A DNA stretch of 64,000 nt from Cepaea nemoralis. Its lineage: Eukaryota > Mollusca > Gastropoda > Stylommatophora > Helicidae. The notes under the pieces were generated by a model. It searched no databases. It was not told where the DNA came from and worked only from the letters and a program-made list of their open reading frames with translations. The DNA lies in contig JACEFZ010012616.1 of assembly GCA_014155875.1 (NCBI GenBank), positions 232,501 to 296,500 of the forward strand, given 5' to 3'. The position numbers were made by a program, and so were the translations under genes. Positions 20,938 through 31,905 of the stretch are shown in pieces; within the stretch, counting starts at the first letter, position 1, and every line of letters begins with the position of its first letter.

Positions 20938-21124
20938 ACTACATGTTCATGTTTCACGCCCTTCAGCTGCCATCAGAAATACGCATTCTTTCGGTTTTCT
21001 GTCTTTTATATAATGTCTCCTCTCACCCATAAAAGTTTTAATTGGTGTAGTTTTTGCACAGCAATGTTTAATGCAATTATAAACGGCATTCTCGGTGCAG
21101 CCTCTCTTCAAGGGACGGGATGAT

Positions 21125-21500
21125 ACAAACAAGGAGGAACAGAAAGAAATATTAAAATAGGACTACAACAGGCAAGAGGTGTTTTCTCTAGGAAATCTTT
21201 ATAATTAAGCTTAGCACCAAACTCAGAATGTTTAACTCTTTCGTTAAATCAATGTTATTGTATCGATCAGAAACATGGAGGACGACTGAAATATTTACTA
21301 CTGAACTTCAAATGTTCATTAACTCATGCCAGCACATATTAATATTAAAACGGTAAGATATAATCACCAGTCTGGAGCCCGTGGACAGAAATAAACAAAT
21401 ACCAGGAAATCAAAAGGTGATGATGGAGAGCATACAGACTGATAAAACCCGACAATAGTATAACTAGACACTCCCTTGCCTACAGCCCACGGAGATAACC
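21125..21500 (+). mobile_element. LINE reverse transcriptase C-terminal fragment
   Basis: Broken plus-strand frames give GGTERNIKIGLQQARGVF, then LSTKLRMFNSFVKSMLLYRS, ETWRTTEIFTTELQMFINSC and a degraded RILKI..W segment. This is the LLYGSETW region that follows the RT domain in LINE ORF2. It belongs to the same group as the fragments at 2.8 kb and 55.3 kb. Confidence 0.65.
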
Positions 21501-22440
21501 GGAAATGATTGATTGGCGCCGTTGGTTGAGGGCCTATGCCCCACTAGAATATATAAGACAGAAAAAGGAAACAGCAGCATTAATGTGACTGCCATGATCC
21601 CAAATTACCTGGAATAGAGTTAATGTAAGAAGCGACAGTGATGAACTATATTAACAGGACCAGAGAGGGTTAAAATGCCAGTTACGGATAAACAATAATC
21701 TAATACAACTCAGAACAGGCGTAAGATAGGCGTTAAGACGAAGAATGGTCAGCTAACACGGGAGACTAAACACACATGCCACGTGACAGGACGGAAGGTC
21801 AAATCGTGACAAGACTTTGGAGAGCATTCGGTAAGGGGCAGCTGATATGCTAACATCGAATCCAGTCAGCAGAATAAGATCAACTCTACTATATCAGTGG
21901 CTGACTGAAACCGTATTTTCTTTAGTTTCCAGTTTGAATGAAAGAGCAAACCAGACAACACAGCAGTCTAGAATGTCCCACGAAGTACAACTGTACCTGT
22001 AAAGTAAACTGCAGACGCTGATATGCCATATTCTCGAACGATCAGCACTGTGTGTGTTGAATATGTATTCAGACAGGATACGAACGTAAGTTGGTTCGAT
22101 TTACTATTTTGTAATCGAGAGTTGACAGCAACAGATGATTAAGACCATGACGCCAGGGGCGACAAGAAAGTAGGAACTTCGGTGACAGACTGCCTAGCAT
22201 GTTACGATGTCACGTATTACACGCGGACCAGTCTTCGTCGATGCGAGAGCTGATTCACCGTGGGTTGCCAAATAAACTAGTCGGGTCGACTGAAACGAGT
22301 GTGTAGTGACGATAATTGTTAGCTGCGATCCACTTGAATTACAACGTGCCAATTGTATTATGACAGTGAGCTATCATTTAAACACCCACAACGATATGGC
22401 AGTGACAATATGTGATTTTAATTACGTAGATATACGATAA
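21501..22440. other. unassigned sequence
   Basis: No element recognised. It may hold older LINE sequence near 21500-21800, but I could not support it. Confidence 0.4.
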
Positions 22441-24236
22441 GTAAAAATAAAAGATAAATGTTGGAAGGCAAAAGAAAGTTGGTTAATTGAGCTGTGCAAA
22501 AAAATAATTGAATTAAATGCCATTAAAGATTTAAAAAAATATGCACAGACAAATCAGTGAGCTCACGGGAAGAAAAATAAGAATAAATACAGGGTGTTTG
22601 AAATCAAAAACAGGAAAGATATTATTGGAGGAAGGTGATATAATGAAGTGGTGAAATGAGTATATAAGAGAATTATATGATGGGGAAAGGGAAGAATTAA
22701 CATAAGAAAGTAGCTTAGAAGGTCCACCTATTCTAAAAGAAGAAGTCACTGACGCTATGAAATATATGAAGAAAGGAAAAACAGCTGGACCAGATGAAAT
22801 CACAATAGAAGAATTAGAAGTATTGGGAGAATTTGGAGTAGATATATTAATCCAAAATGTTAAATGATATTTACAGCAGTGGATATTTACCCTGTGATGT
22901 GCTGAAATCTGTATTTATAGCTATACCAAAAAGATCAGGAGCAACTGAATGTGAAGATTTTCGTACAATTAACCTCATAAACCATATCACTAAGCTTCTG
23001 CTCAGAATCATAATGAGAAGAACCAGAAAGAAAATAAAAATGGAAATTAGTGAAGAACAGTATGGATTTGTGGAGGGAAAGGGCACAAACAATGCAATAT
23101 ATACATTACGGACACTAATAGAAAGGTCAATAGAGAAACAGAAAGACATATATTTATGCTTCATAGATTATACTAAGGCATTTGATAAAGTAAAACATGA
23201 TGAACTGATTAAAATGTTGGAAGATATCAACATTGATGGGAAAGATTTAAGAATAATAAAGAATATTTACTGGAACCAAGTAGCAGCAATTAAAATTGGA
23301 AATAAAGAGGGTAGTTACGAACACATAAAGCTAGGAGTACGACAGGGATGTGTCTTGTCACCAGATCTCTTCTCCCTATATAGCGAAGTAATAATGAGAG
23401 AGATCAAAGAGATGCCAGGAATACTAGTTGGAGGTTATAATATAAATAATATACGCTATGCAGATGACACAGTATTGGTGGCAGATAAATCAACAGACCT
23501 ACAACAATTGTTGGACACTGTAGTAACAGAGAGTGAAAGGAAAGGACTCTCCTTGAATATCAAGAAAACAGTAACAATGGTGATATCAAAGAAAATGGTG
23601 ACACTAAAATGTGACATAGAAATAGAAGGAAAAATTCTTAACCAAGTGGATAATTTTAGATACCTAGGGACATTTATAACATCAGATGGAAGATGTACAA
23701 CAGAGATTAAGCAGAATAGGGCAGGCAAAGGCCGCATTTCAGAAAATGAAGAGTATCTTGTGCAATAGGTCACTTTCACTGAGTGTAAGAAAGAGAGTGC
23801 TGAAATGCTATGTAGAACCAGTTTTGCTGTATGGCAGTGAATCTTGGAATGTAAATGAACAAATTAAGAAGAAATTAGAAGCAACAGAGATGTGGTTCCT
23901 GAGACGAATGTTGAGAATTCCTTGGACTGCCAGAGTAACTAACGACGACTGCCTGAAACAGGCTAATGAAACTAGAACATTATATACAACAATAAGAAAG
24001 AGACAAACAGCTTTCTTTGGTCATGTAATGAGAAGAGAGGCATTGGAGAACATCGTGACAACTGGAAAGATCGAGGGGAAGAGAGGCAGAGGCAGACCAA
24101 GAGAAATGATGATGGATGGATTGAGACTGTGGCACGGAGGAATATCAGCAGCAGAGTTGATACAGAAAACCAAAGACCGAGATCTGCGGAGAGCCATGAA
24201 CGCCTACGCCAGCTGGCAGGGCACTTGATGATGATG
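22440..24236 (+). mobile_element. LINE with nearly complete RT-to-C-terminus and (GAT)n tail
   Basis: The element is 5' truncated: the endonuclease domain is absent. It runs from a pre-RT segment (CWKAKESWLIELC, 22460-22500) through the RT domain to the C-terminal GKRGRGRPRE...WxGT end. It stops at TGA in CACTTGATGATGATGATGAC, a short (GAT)n tail of the kind found in RTE-like and related LINEs. No target-site duplication was fixed. It is one of the two most complete LINEs of the window. Confidence 0.85.
22720..24228 (+). pseudogene. LINE reverse transcriptase, two frameshifts
   Basis: From 22720 the frame reads LKEEVTDAMKYMKKGKTAGP, DEITIEELE, then shifts by one base near 22857 into a 303-residue frame (22857-23768). 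This holds CFIDYTKAFDKV (catalytic Asp 104/110), GVRQGCVLSPDLFSLY and RYADDTVLVAD (YADD at 201-204). A second shift near 23710 moves into 23686-24228, with VEPVLLYGSESW, LRRMLRIPW, FFGHVMRREAL and GKRGRGRPREMMMDG. RNA-templated DNA synthesis at the insertion site would be its role. All RT catalytic residues I can see are kept, so the copy is inactivated only by two indels and the missing endonuclease. Confidence 0.85.
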
Positions 24237-24490
24237 ATGACAAATGTTCGCGTGCATGCGTTCTATAAATGCATCCCACTAAACGAAGACAGGAACATGA
24301 AACTCCCCATTATATGATGAGTACAACATTCACTCAGAATATATTGTTTCGTCCTCTGTACAGAGACCATACAAATTAATTAAGGACCTCTTTTAACTCC
24401 ATTAGGCGTATCGTATTAGGTATAAAGACTCATATTTGTAGATCATTCGGCACTCGGTAAGTAGTGTAGAAGTACAACAGCCAGTCCTTT

Positions 24491-24527
24491 TTTGTGGTGG
24501 TGGTGTAAATCGATATTCCACCACAAA
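24491..24527. other. hairpin 3' of the polymerase B frame
   Basis: TTTGTGGTGG and CCACCACAAA form a 10-bp perfect stem with a 17-base loop, about 200 bp downstream of the stop of the minus-strand polymerase frame. Role unknown; it may be a 3'-end or packaging-type structure, or chance. Confidence 0.5.
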
Positions 24528-24724
24528 GGGCAATAACTCTTCGGGTTTTTCAAAAATGTAGGCGTGGTCAGAGAAGGTGTGGTGTTCAGGTGACCCCTTA
24601 AATTGTATGTACTATACAACATAAAAAAATACAACATAAAACATTCAATATAACAAACAAACGAGTCAAGTAAGGTATATAATAATTTTTATTAACCATG
24701 TAGAGACAAACAATACAATGCATA

Positions 24725-26215
24725 TTAAATAAGTAGTGGCGAAGTCGATAAATTATCACTGTGAACCTGTCTTTTTATATACAGATATGACAAAGATGCA
24801 CGATGTTGCTGATATGTATACACACCCGTCCCGTGGGTCTTGAATCCTATATTGGTTCCCCCACCCGCCTCTTTGGTGTTGAGTACTTCCAAAAAAGTGT
24901 CCTTGTCCAAGACATTGTGGTGTTTGGTCAGACCTTTGGTATTGATTTTATCATAATCTCCGACACAAATATACGTCTTACTACATAACGAGACCATCCC
25001 CTCCCCTTCGTACTCTAGTTTAAAAAGACCAGGGGTTCTCTTTTCATAAGCTTTGATATCCACACAGTCCTGACAGCTAGTAGTAGTAGTTCTATGAACA
25101 GGGCAGGCTTCAGACGGGAACCATTGATTGTAGACTCTGGCATATTCTTCTCGTAGGTGTGGTATAACTACTTCAGAGAGTGGATCGGCGCTAAGTGCCA
25201 AGTAGAGAGAGTCAGTGTCCATTTCGGTGAGTTGGTAGTCGTCTTTAGAGATAAATTTGTCGAGAAAATCATAGTAGAAAGCTAGCATGCGCAGCTTGGC
25301 GTATTGGTAGACAAAGAATCCAATCTGTAGAGGTAGATCCCAGACAGTTTTCTTCTTTAACATTTCAACTTCGAAGAGATCATCTGTAATACCAGTCATG
25401 CTTTTTAACCTAGGGTTATTGAGTAGTTTGATACTGTCTTGTCCCTGACAGTAGGAGACGTCGGTATGTTTGGCTTTATTAGTTAACGTTTTGCCGTAAG
25501 CGGCGTTACCTAACAATTTCATAGTGTCGGCTGTAATAGACTCAGCAGGATTCTTGTCCCCTTGGCGACGGGCATTAGACACTGTTTCCCCAAATTGCTT
25601 AAAACAACTAACCGGTCGATACTCTATTGTCTAGTAGATGTGGGTAACCACCAACCCATGAGCTAGATACCGCTTTAAAAGAGCGGTGGCTAATAAAATC
25701 TTCTTCCCGAAATAACTACCAATCAAAGTCCGTCGTGGGGTAGTCAGTAGTTAATTTTTTTATGGCGTATTCTTTCATAAATTCGCCAATATCGTCTCTC
25801 GACACTTCCGTGTTCTTGAAAATAGGGAGCATATCGGCAAAGGACTCTTGTAAATCAGCCGGGGTCTCAATATCGCATTCAACCAACCCGAAAAATGTAA
25901 CGGCTTTTACAGCCTCGAGGATTTGTTTTTCACTCAAAGAACCCCAAGGAAGCTCTGACGGTGGAAACTTCTCTTTCAGGAAACACTTGATGGTTGTGTT
26001 TGATCTCTTTAGTCTCTGCCACTCACACTCCCAAATAACCTTAACTGTCACCCCGACAGTTTTTTCTAGACACGCGTGTATGTCACACGTGTTCTGGTAT
26101 AGTTCTGTTAGTGGTTTTTTATTAACGGGATTAATCGTTTTCCCAGTAGTTAGGCGGCAAGATGGGTGCTTATGGAATAAACACCCATGGAATTGGTAAG
26201 CTTTTGTACTTCTAC
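24725..26215 (-). pseudogene. protein-primed type B DNA polymerase, C-terminal part (Polinton/Maverick or related)
   Basis: The order on the minus strand is: KAYQFHGCLFHKHPSC (about 26200), VKVIWECEW, FFGLVECDIETPADL and IFKNTEVSRDDIGEF. A frameshift lies near 25716, then SYFGKKILLATALLKRYL and HGLVVTHIY, an in-frame TAG near 25630, TIEYRPVSCFKQFG. The last 285 residues are open: palm motif KLLGNAAYG (residues 22-30), VYQYAKLRMLAFYYDFL, DTDS (122-125) and the usual C-terminal GVYTYQQHRASLSYLYIKR. The family replicates large DNA transposons and related elements by protein priming. The exonuclease domain and all other Polinton genes (integrase, protease, capsid) are absent here. The 3' half is better kept than the 5' half. 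One nonsense and one frameshift make it a relic. Confidence 0.85.
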
Positions 26216-26227
26216 ACTACTTCGGTA

Positions 26228-26425
26228 TTAATGTGGGAAGTATCACTCCCGTAGCTTTACTTCCCGGAACATTTCCTAATACCCATTATAATATGAATCG
26301 GCTCGAGAGCCCTGGTCACTATATTAAGAAAAACCTAAGTGCCTCGGTAGGGTTCAAACACATGACCAAGCGATCGGCAGGCAAGAGTTCTGACCACTGC
26401 GTCATCAAAGCTCCCGACAAAACAG
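26228..26425 (-). mobile_element. SINE (family D) with tRNA-like head, minus strand
   Basis: The minus-strand head reads GATGACGCAGTGGTCAGA, CTCTTGCCTGCCGATCGC, then GTTTGAACCC (B-box-like). The body carries AATGGGTATTAGGAAATGTT and GGGAAGTAAAGC, matching the family D body. It sits directly against the inverted repeat of the polymerase B region. Confidence 0.6.
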
Positions 26426-26582
26426 GTGAACTAGCAATGCAAGGCAAGAGAAGCATGGGAAAGCAAGAAAAAGATGTACGTGGAAAGCTTACACAGCTGG
26501 ACAAGCACCAACTTCATCAATATATTACATTACAGAGATCATTGTAGCCACATGATCGCCGGTGCCTGTTCCTCAGTAGACA

Positions 26583-26880
26583 ACCAGCATTGCTGAATGG
26601 TTAAGTGCACTCGTTCTTAAATATCCGGTGTGCTGATGCCGAGGTAGCGGGTTCAACCGGTACACCGATCAGTTGGACTAGCATGTTGACTTCTCGTCCT
26701 TGTCTTGTGTGCGTAAATTAAAAGTACCTTTGAAAACGGAGTGGATTTGCCCGATGGCGAGGGACACTAGTAACAGGGAAAGCTAACCCACACGCAAAAA
26801 TCAGTTATGTGCACTAGAAGCACGTGTTTGGACTACTCTTGAGTTCAAAACGAGTGAACAAAACCAAAATAAGAAAGACA
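26583..26880 (+). mobile_element. SINE (family A)
   Basis: The tRNA-Leu-like head (GCATTGCTGAATGGTTAAG, GTGCTGATGCCGAGGTAGCG, GGTTCAACCGG) is followed by a body with AGTACCTTTGAAAACGGAG, GGAAAGCTAACCCACACGC and GTGCACTAGAAGCACG. The 3' end is CTTGAGTTCAAAACGAGTG plus an A-rich tail. The internal segment is single-copy here, unlike the copy at 13.9 kb. Confidence 0.8.
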
Positions 26881-27040
26881 CCAGAAGAAGAAGAAGAAAC
26901 TGTTTTTCTATGAACACTAGGGCACACACATAGTAAAACGAACGGGATTTCAATTATCTTTTAAGTTCGTTCTAGCATACCCCCTGTTTTGTTCATTTTA
27001 CACTATTTAGTATGCTGACTTTGGTATTTTCCATCTTACC

Positions 27041-27063
27041 ACCCCCCCCCCCCCCCCCCCCCC
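27041..27063. repeat. poly-C tract
   Basis: About 23 consecutive C, preceded by an unassigned 26881-27040 segment. Confidence 0.95.
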
Positions 27064-27149
27064 GCCTCCCCCGTCTCTTCCCCCACAATCTCGTAAACTG
27101 GGAATCTACACCAAGAAACGACTCATTGTATCAATAATAAATAAGCACT

Positions 27150-27500
27150 TAATAATCCACATGCAATTCTGCTGACAGCAGAACTGTTCTTTTCGGAATC
27201 AATAAGTTGAGTTGAGTTGACATGACAGGGCTCGGGATATTCCCGTATGTATTCCGTCCTCATCTTCAACAGCCAGCGACGAAGAGTCCCAATTCCAATA
27301 AGAGCAGTCTGATTATGTGTCCGTCTGCCTTTCATCGGAGTAATGAGTGTCGGCAAGATCCTCTGGTCACTCCCTGCAGCACCATTCTCTGCAGTCCATG
27401 ATGATCTATCTGTTCTTCTGCACTATGCACACGATCCCAGTACCGAGGGTTGCAGACCCAGCCATTCTCTCCGCCTGCTCGTGTCTCAATGTGTATTATG
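27150..27500 (-). mobile_element. RNase H-LINE 3' end, diverged, with (CAACT)n tail
   Basis: Plus-strand TTGAGTTGAGTTGACATG marks the tail (27206-27223). The minus-strand frame then reads EYPEPCHVN, GIGTLRRWLLKMRTEY and LPTLITPMKGRRTHNQTA, the decayed counterpart of the ECPECxDVGS end. RNase H sequence fades at about 27500, where the G-rich repeat begins. Confidence 0.7.
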
Positions 27501-27509
27501 CCTGCGGTG

Positions 27510-28790
27510 TGTTGGTGGGGGATGTGTGAATGATGTGTGGGTGGAGGGTATGTTTCTGGTGGTATGGGTGGAGGATAGTGTGTGGTGTGGGGGATGTGTG
27601 TGATGGGTGCGTGGAATGTGCGTATGGCTGGGGTATATGTGTGGGTGAGTAGGGGATTGTGGTGGTTGGGGGAAGTATGTGGGGTGTGTGGGTGGGAGAT
27701 GTGTGTGTGTGGATGGAGAATGGGTGGGTGGGGGTGTGTGAGTGGCTTAGGGATGTGTAGGTGGGTGAGGGAGTTGTATGTGTTGGGGTGGGATGTGTGA
27801 GTGGGTGGAGGGTGTGTGTGGGTAGGGGTATTGTGATCGAGAGATGTTTGGTTGGGGTGGGTGTGTGGGGGTGCGTAGTGAAGGATGTTTGCGTGAGTGA
27901 GTGTCTGTTGGTGGACGGGTAGGGACTGCGTGTGTGGGTGGGGAGAGGTGTGTGGTGTGTTGGTTGGGGATATTGTGTGGGTGAGGTATGTGTGTGTGGG
28001 TGGGGGATTTTTGTGGTGTGTGAGTGGGGGTATGTGGGGTGGATGGGTAAGGGTATCTGTGTGGGTGTGGGTGGGAATATTGTGTGGTATCTGGGTGGGG
28101 GATATGTGTGTGGTGTGTAAGTGGGGATGTGTTGGTGAGGGATGTGTGTGTGTGGTGCGTGGGTTGGGAATAGTGCGTGGTAGGGGGTGTATGTGATGTG
28201 CGGGTGGGGGATTGTGTGGTGGGGGATTAGGTTATGGCATGTGTGGGTGGGTGGAAGTTGTATGTGTGGGTGGTGGGGTGTGTGTGAGTGGATTGGAGAT
28301 GTATGGGTGGTTAGGGAGATGTGTGTGTGTGTAGGGGGGGGGGGACATGTTAGTTGGTGGGGATGTGTGTGTATGGTTTGGGGATGTGTGAGTGGATGTG
28401 CGATGTGTGGGTTGGTGGGGGATTGTGTGCATGGGTGGGGAATATGTTGTCGATAAAGATGTGGCTGGGGGATGGGTTGTTTGAGGTGTGGGTGGGGAGA
28501 GGATGTGTGGGTTAGGATGTGTATGTGGATGGGCGTGGGATGTGTGGGTTGGTGGGGGAATGTTTGTGGGTGGCGAGTGTGTTTTGGTTGGGGGATCAGG
28601 TGAGGGCAGTGTGTGCGGGTGGGGGATGTTCGGGAGGGGGATGGGTCGGTTGGTGGGGTATGTATGTGTCCCTTGGTGTGCGTGTTTGTGGGTAGGTGGG
28701 GTGTGTATGTGTCCCTTGGTGCGCGTGTGTGTGGGTAGGTGGGCGTGTTGTGTGGGTGGGGTGATGTATGGGTAGGTGGGAGATGGGCCT
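27510..28790. repeat. 1.28-kb G-rich GT minisatellite, degenerate
   Basis: Irregular units of GTGTGGGTGGGGGATGTGT type, about 18-30 bp, with nearly all G on the plus strand. Many runs of three or more G occur at close spacing. Two ~50-bp near-identical units containing GTATGTGTCCCTTGGTG lie near 28660 and 28706. Open frames here are compositional. Confidence 0.9.
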
Positions 28791-28799
28791 CATAACATG

Positions 28800-28982
28800 G
28801 TAATTAGCCTTGTTTATGTTTACAACATTCATTTCACAATGTTTATTTTTCTTCCTATGTAAATGTATAATGCTCTTGATGAACGAAAGACGAGTGATTG
28901 GAAGGGCCGAATGTAAGACGGGCCTGCGCGAACAATTTGTGACCCTAATAAAGTTGATTTGATTTGATTTGATTTGATTTCA
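28800..28982 (+). mobile_element. LINE-T 3' end with (GATTT)n tail
   Basis: Contains GAGTGATTGGAAGGGCCGA, ATGTAAGACGGGCCTGCGC and AATTTGTGACCCTAATAAAG, then GTTGATTTGATTTGATTTG. It is the same 3' end as at 18893-19010 and 45893-45962, but with a different tail unit. 5' truncated. Confidence 0.75.
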
Positions 28983-29204
28983 ATCCACCTACATGTCCTG
29001 GAGAGAAAAACAATCTAACAGATGCTCTCTATTTGTAATTGTTTAACTGAAGCCTGCCACTCTGTCCGAAGCAATACAACAAGTAGAGAAGCGGAACTGA
29101 AGCCGCAGGACTGGTGTGAGGTAAGTTATTGGTCTAATGGTGCTGAAATTGTAGCCTGGCCAGGGCGATTTGGTATAACGGTTAGACCGTTGCACGCTGA
29201 AAAT

Positions 29205-29440
29205 GGAGGTCTTCGGTGGTTTCAACCGTTGCACGGGCAGTATGGGGTTGAGAATTGTCATGTTGCAAAAGGACACAGTTAATCAGAAGCTTACGTCGTT
29301 TGGGTTTGATTGCGCGTTGAACATGATTCCTGAGAAGATCTGTATACGTATCACTGTCGCAAAACGGGCTGGAGTTTGTCCTCACGGTCTGTTTTGACAC
29401 GGGAGACCACCGAGCTATTTCGAAAAAGACGAAATACGAC
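29205..29440 (-). pseudogene. mariner-like transposase fragment
   Basis: The minus-strand frame reads DTYTDLLRNHVQRAIKPKRR, then VLLQHDNSQPHTARATVETT. This is the region around the second catalytic Asp (HDN) of mariner transposases of the SETMAR-like type. It stops after EDLHF, and the final Asp region is not present downstream. A dead fragment. Confidence 0.75.
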
Positions 29441-30290
29441 ATGAATTCCCCGTCGCTGGACGGTTCTAGCATCTTCTCGACGATCTATTCTGGGAGGGTT
29501 TCCCTAGCCCAGCAAGAAATCGCTTCACGATACTGCATTGCAGGTAATTACCGCATGCGTAGCCCGAGAAACTTCGCCACCTGGTGTAAGTGAAATTCTC
29601 CGTCTCGTCAGTGAACCAAGGTCGACTGGTCTGTCGCCAGTTGCAAAGATGCTGTGTTGTTCGAAGGACGTCGTTTGTTGTGAGCTCCTAGAGATGTCTG
29701 AATGGTCGTCAAAGAGGCCTGACATTCTCTAAAGCAAGTTACACGATATAATCGATGATAAGGAAAATTAGATTTGCCATTCCTTTCTATTGGTGTCAAA
29801 GGGATTGCGTGTCGTGGCGAACAGCGAAGTCGTTAGCAGGCGGCGCGAAAAATAGGTCATGCATATTAAAGAGGCCTTATGAGGGCGTTTAAAACCCATC
29901 CTCAAAGCTCATCCTATGCGACGGCAGCCATACGATAGCCACTTAAGAAAGGAATAGAAAAGCCCGTGGCCTTAGGCCCATTAAAAAGAGTCTATGCATG
30001 ACCTAGCTTCACGAAAGTAATAGTTGGGAAGCGCCGGCGTGGCCGAGCGGTGTGCCGAGGATACGTCCGGCGGGTGCTGCCGGGCGTCACGGAGTGTTGG
30101 GCCAATGCAGCGCGGCATCCAAACCCTATCATGTAATATATCTATCGACGCTGACCGCACTGACGGAGAAGAGGATCAATCCCTGGCTGGTGAACCGGAT
30201 AGCAGCTGTCCCGTATTCTCGTCTAGTTGCTCTCCATCTGGGTGCATGAACCTCATAGCCACATATTATAACCCCGGACTGTCACAGTGA
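29441..30290. other. unassigned sequence, possibly an old DNA transposon fragment
   Basis: Minus-strand stretches near 29540-29640 show a WFTDET word followed in another frame by RRISLTPGGEVSRATHA, reminiscent of a Tc1 transposase FTDESRF..GDGR region but too broken to call. Around 30031-30060 there is a GGCGTGGCCGAGCGGT word that resembles a SINE family B head. Confidence 0.35.
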
Positions 30291-30294
30291 TCTG

Positions 30295-31905
30295 CAATCT
30301 CACATGTGCTCTTTAACGTGTATACGAGCAAGTTTGCAAACCTAGAAGCACCAGGGGTCGCAATGATACTAAATTTGCAGATGATATTCTTGCATATAGG
30401 CAGGGAAGAGATAGGGGACAAACAGCCCAGGAGCTACAGGCGACAGTAGACAAAGTGATTGACTGGTGCACAGAAATGAGTGCTGTCATCCACCCGGAAA
30501 AGGAGGCTGTTTTGTGGTGCTCTCTGGACAACAGGATTGTGAGAGTTCATGTACCAAGCCTCACGATAGATGGTAGAAGCATCAACAGGGAGAACAAACT
30601 GAAGTATCTGGGAATCACATCTGACAGGAGCCTGTCCTTCAAGGACCATGTGGAGACGGTTGTAATAAGATCTCAAAAGAGACTCAATGCACTTAAAACT
30701 ATGGCTGCAATGGACACAGAGCAGAGATTGCTTTTCACACTATATCAGCACTTGATCCTCTCATTGATTGATTATGGACTAGGACTGCTCACTGTTTCAA
30801 AGAGTCAGCTGGTGAAGCTAGAGCGCATACAGAATTAAGCAATGCGGGTCATTCTGGGATACACCAGAGACACCCAAGTGTGTATGCGTTACATCCTTGG
30901 TTTGCTGAATGTTACTGGTAGGCTCAAGGTGATGCAGGCGAAGACATACCGCAGAGTAGCTGCATACACAGATCACCCTTTGTATGAGGCGCTGGAAGCA
31001 GCTAATGGTCAGCGACTGATAAAAGCAAAATCATTGATGGCTCAGGCTGAGGATACGATCAGACACTTGTGCATCTCGGAGAACATTAGGCGAGGAGTGG
31101 AGTGGGTCAGAGTGCCAGCGGAGCAGTCAGACTTATGCAGAGTCACAATCACATCGAGCCGGGAGTGCAGGGAGTGGCCAGCAGGGGCTGCGGAAGTGGG
31201 AATTCAGCAACTAATTCAGGATAATGCTCGCTTGGGTGATGTGTTCATCTACACAGATGGTTCGGTGTCAAGAGGTAGGAGAAGTGCTTGGGGGTTCGTA
31301 GCAAATGCTAATGGTCGACGTTTGGTGCCCGAGAGCCTGGCATATGATACCACGACATCTAGCTTAAGAATGGAGGTGGAGGCGGTCAGTGCAGCTTTCC
31401 GCTGGATGGAGAATACGATACACACACACATCGTGATAGTAACCGACTCAGAAAGCATGCCGAGGAAGGTGAGGACAGGCATGCTTCGTGCAGAGTCACC
31501 TGCCTCGCTTCGGAGGACACGGGTGGCAAGCATTGCCTGGATGATCTTTTCTCCGAGGCATGCCGGTGTGCTGGGGAATGAACAGGCTGACAGATTGGCT
31601 TGCTTTGAACATCTTAGTGGAATATTGATGCATAACAAGGCAGACGTGGTTGCGGCCTTGTGGGAGCACGTGCACACCTCGGAGGAGCAAATGGATCACA
31701 TGGTCTAGCAAGAATGCGACAACGAGGAGTGACGAAGGGATCTGGCCGACGCTCGACGCTCAGAGGAAAGGCGAGACGGACATATAATCAGATTGCTACT
31801 GGCACTATTGGTGTTGGGACTCTTTGCTGGCTGCTAAGGTGGGGACGGAGCGCTTATGGAAATGTCCCGAATGCTGTGATGTCGGTTCTTACATTAATCA
31901 ATCAA
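30295..31905 (+). mobile_element. RNase H-LINE, longest copy, subfamily with (AATC)n tail
   Basis: A 5'-truncated copy from within the RT domain to the 3' end. The end is GATGTCGGTTCTTACATT followed by AATCAATCAATCA. It shares the C-terminal block with 15.8 and 45.3 kb. The truncation point lies between the RT fingers and the FADD motif. No target-site duplication recognised. Confidence 0.88.
30305..31880 (+). pseudogene. LINE ORF2 C-terminal half: RT FADD motif, connection and RNase H
   Basis: VLFNVYTSKFANLEAPGV (30305-30358) lies in one frame. A one-base shift leads to TKFADDILAYRQGRDRGQTA (RT motif with catalytic Asp pair). KLKYLGITSDRSLSFKDHVE follows in the 30455 frame. One in-frame TAA at 30836 separates it from the 288-residue frame 30842-31708, which starts AMRVILGYTRDTQVCMRY and contains RNase H: IYTDGSVSRGRRSAWGF, LRMEVEAVSAAFRW, VTDSES, and HAGVLGNEQADRLA with the His kept. 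A further shift near 31690 precedes GSGRRSTLRGKARRTYNQ. Function in life: target-primed reverse transcription plus RNA removal. Three or more lesions make it dead. Confidence 0.85.

Larger units (their letters stand above)
24459..26222. repeat. 19-bp perfect inverted repeat bracketing the polymerase B remnant
   Basis: AAGTAGTGTAGAAGTACAA at 24459-24477 is present as its exact reverse complement at 26204-26222. The partner segments do not extend far beyond this, and CGGT/ACCG lies just outside each. It could be a remnant of terminal repeats or an internal repeat of a Polinton-like element; the 1.76-kb span is far shorter than a full element. Confidence 0.75.

Noticed and set aside
25762..26199. 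145-residue plus-strand frame
   Set aside because: Antisense shadow of the DNA polymerase B remnant, which has family motifs on the minus strand.
29160..29270. tRNA-like plus-strand sequence GGTATAACGGTTAGACC
   Set aside because: It largely overlaps the antisense of the mariner fragment codons, and no acceptor stem is seen.
29500..29760. Tc1-type transposase on the minus strand
   Set aside because: Only a WFTDET word and a GGEVSRATHA stretch in another frame; too little to separate from chance.
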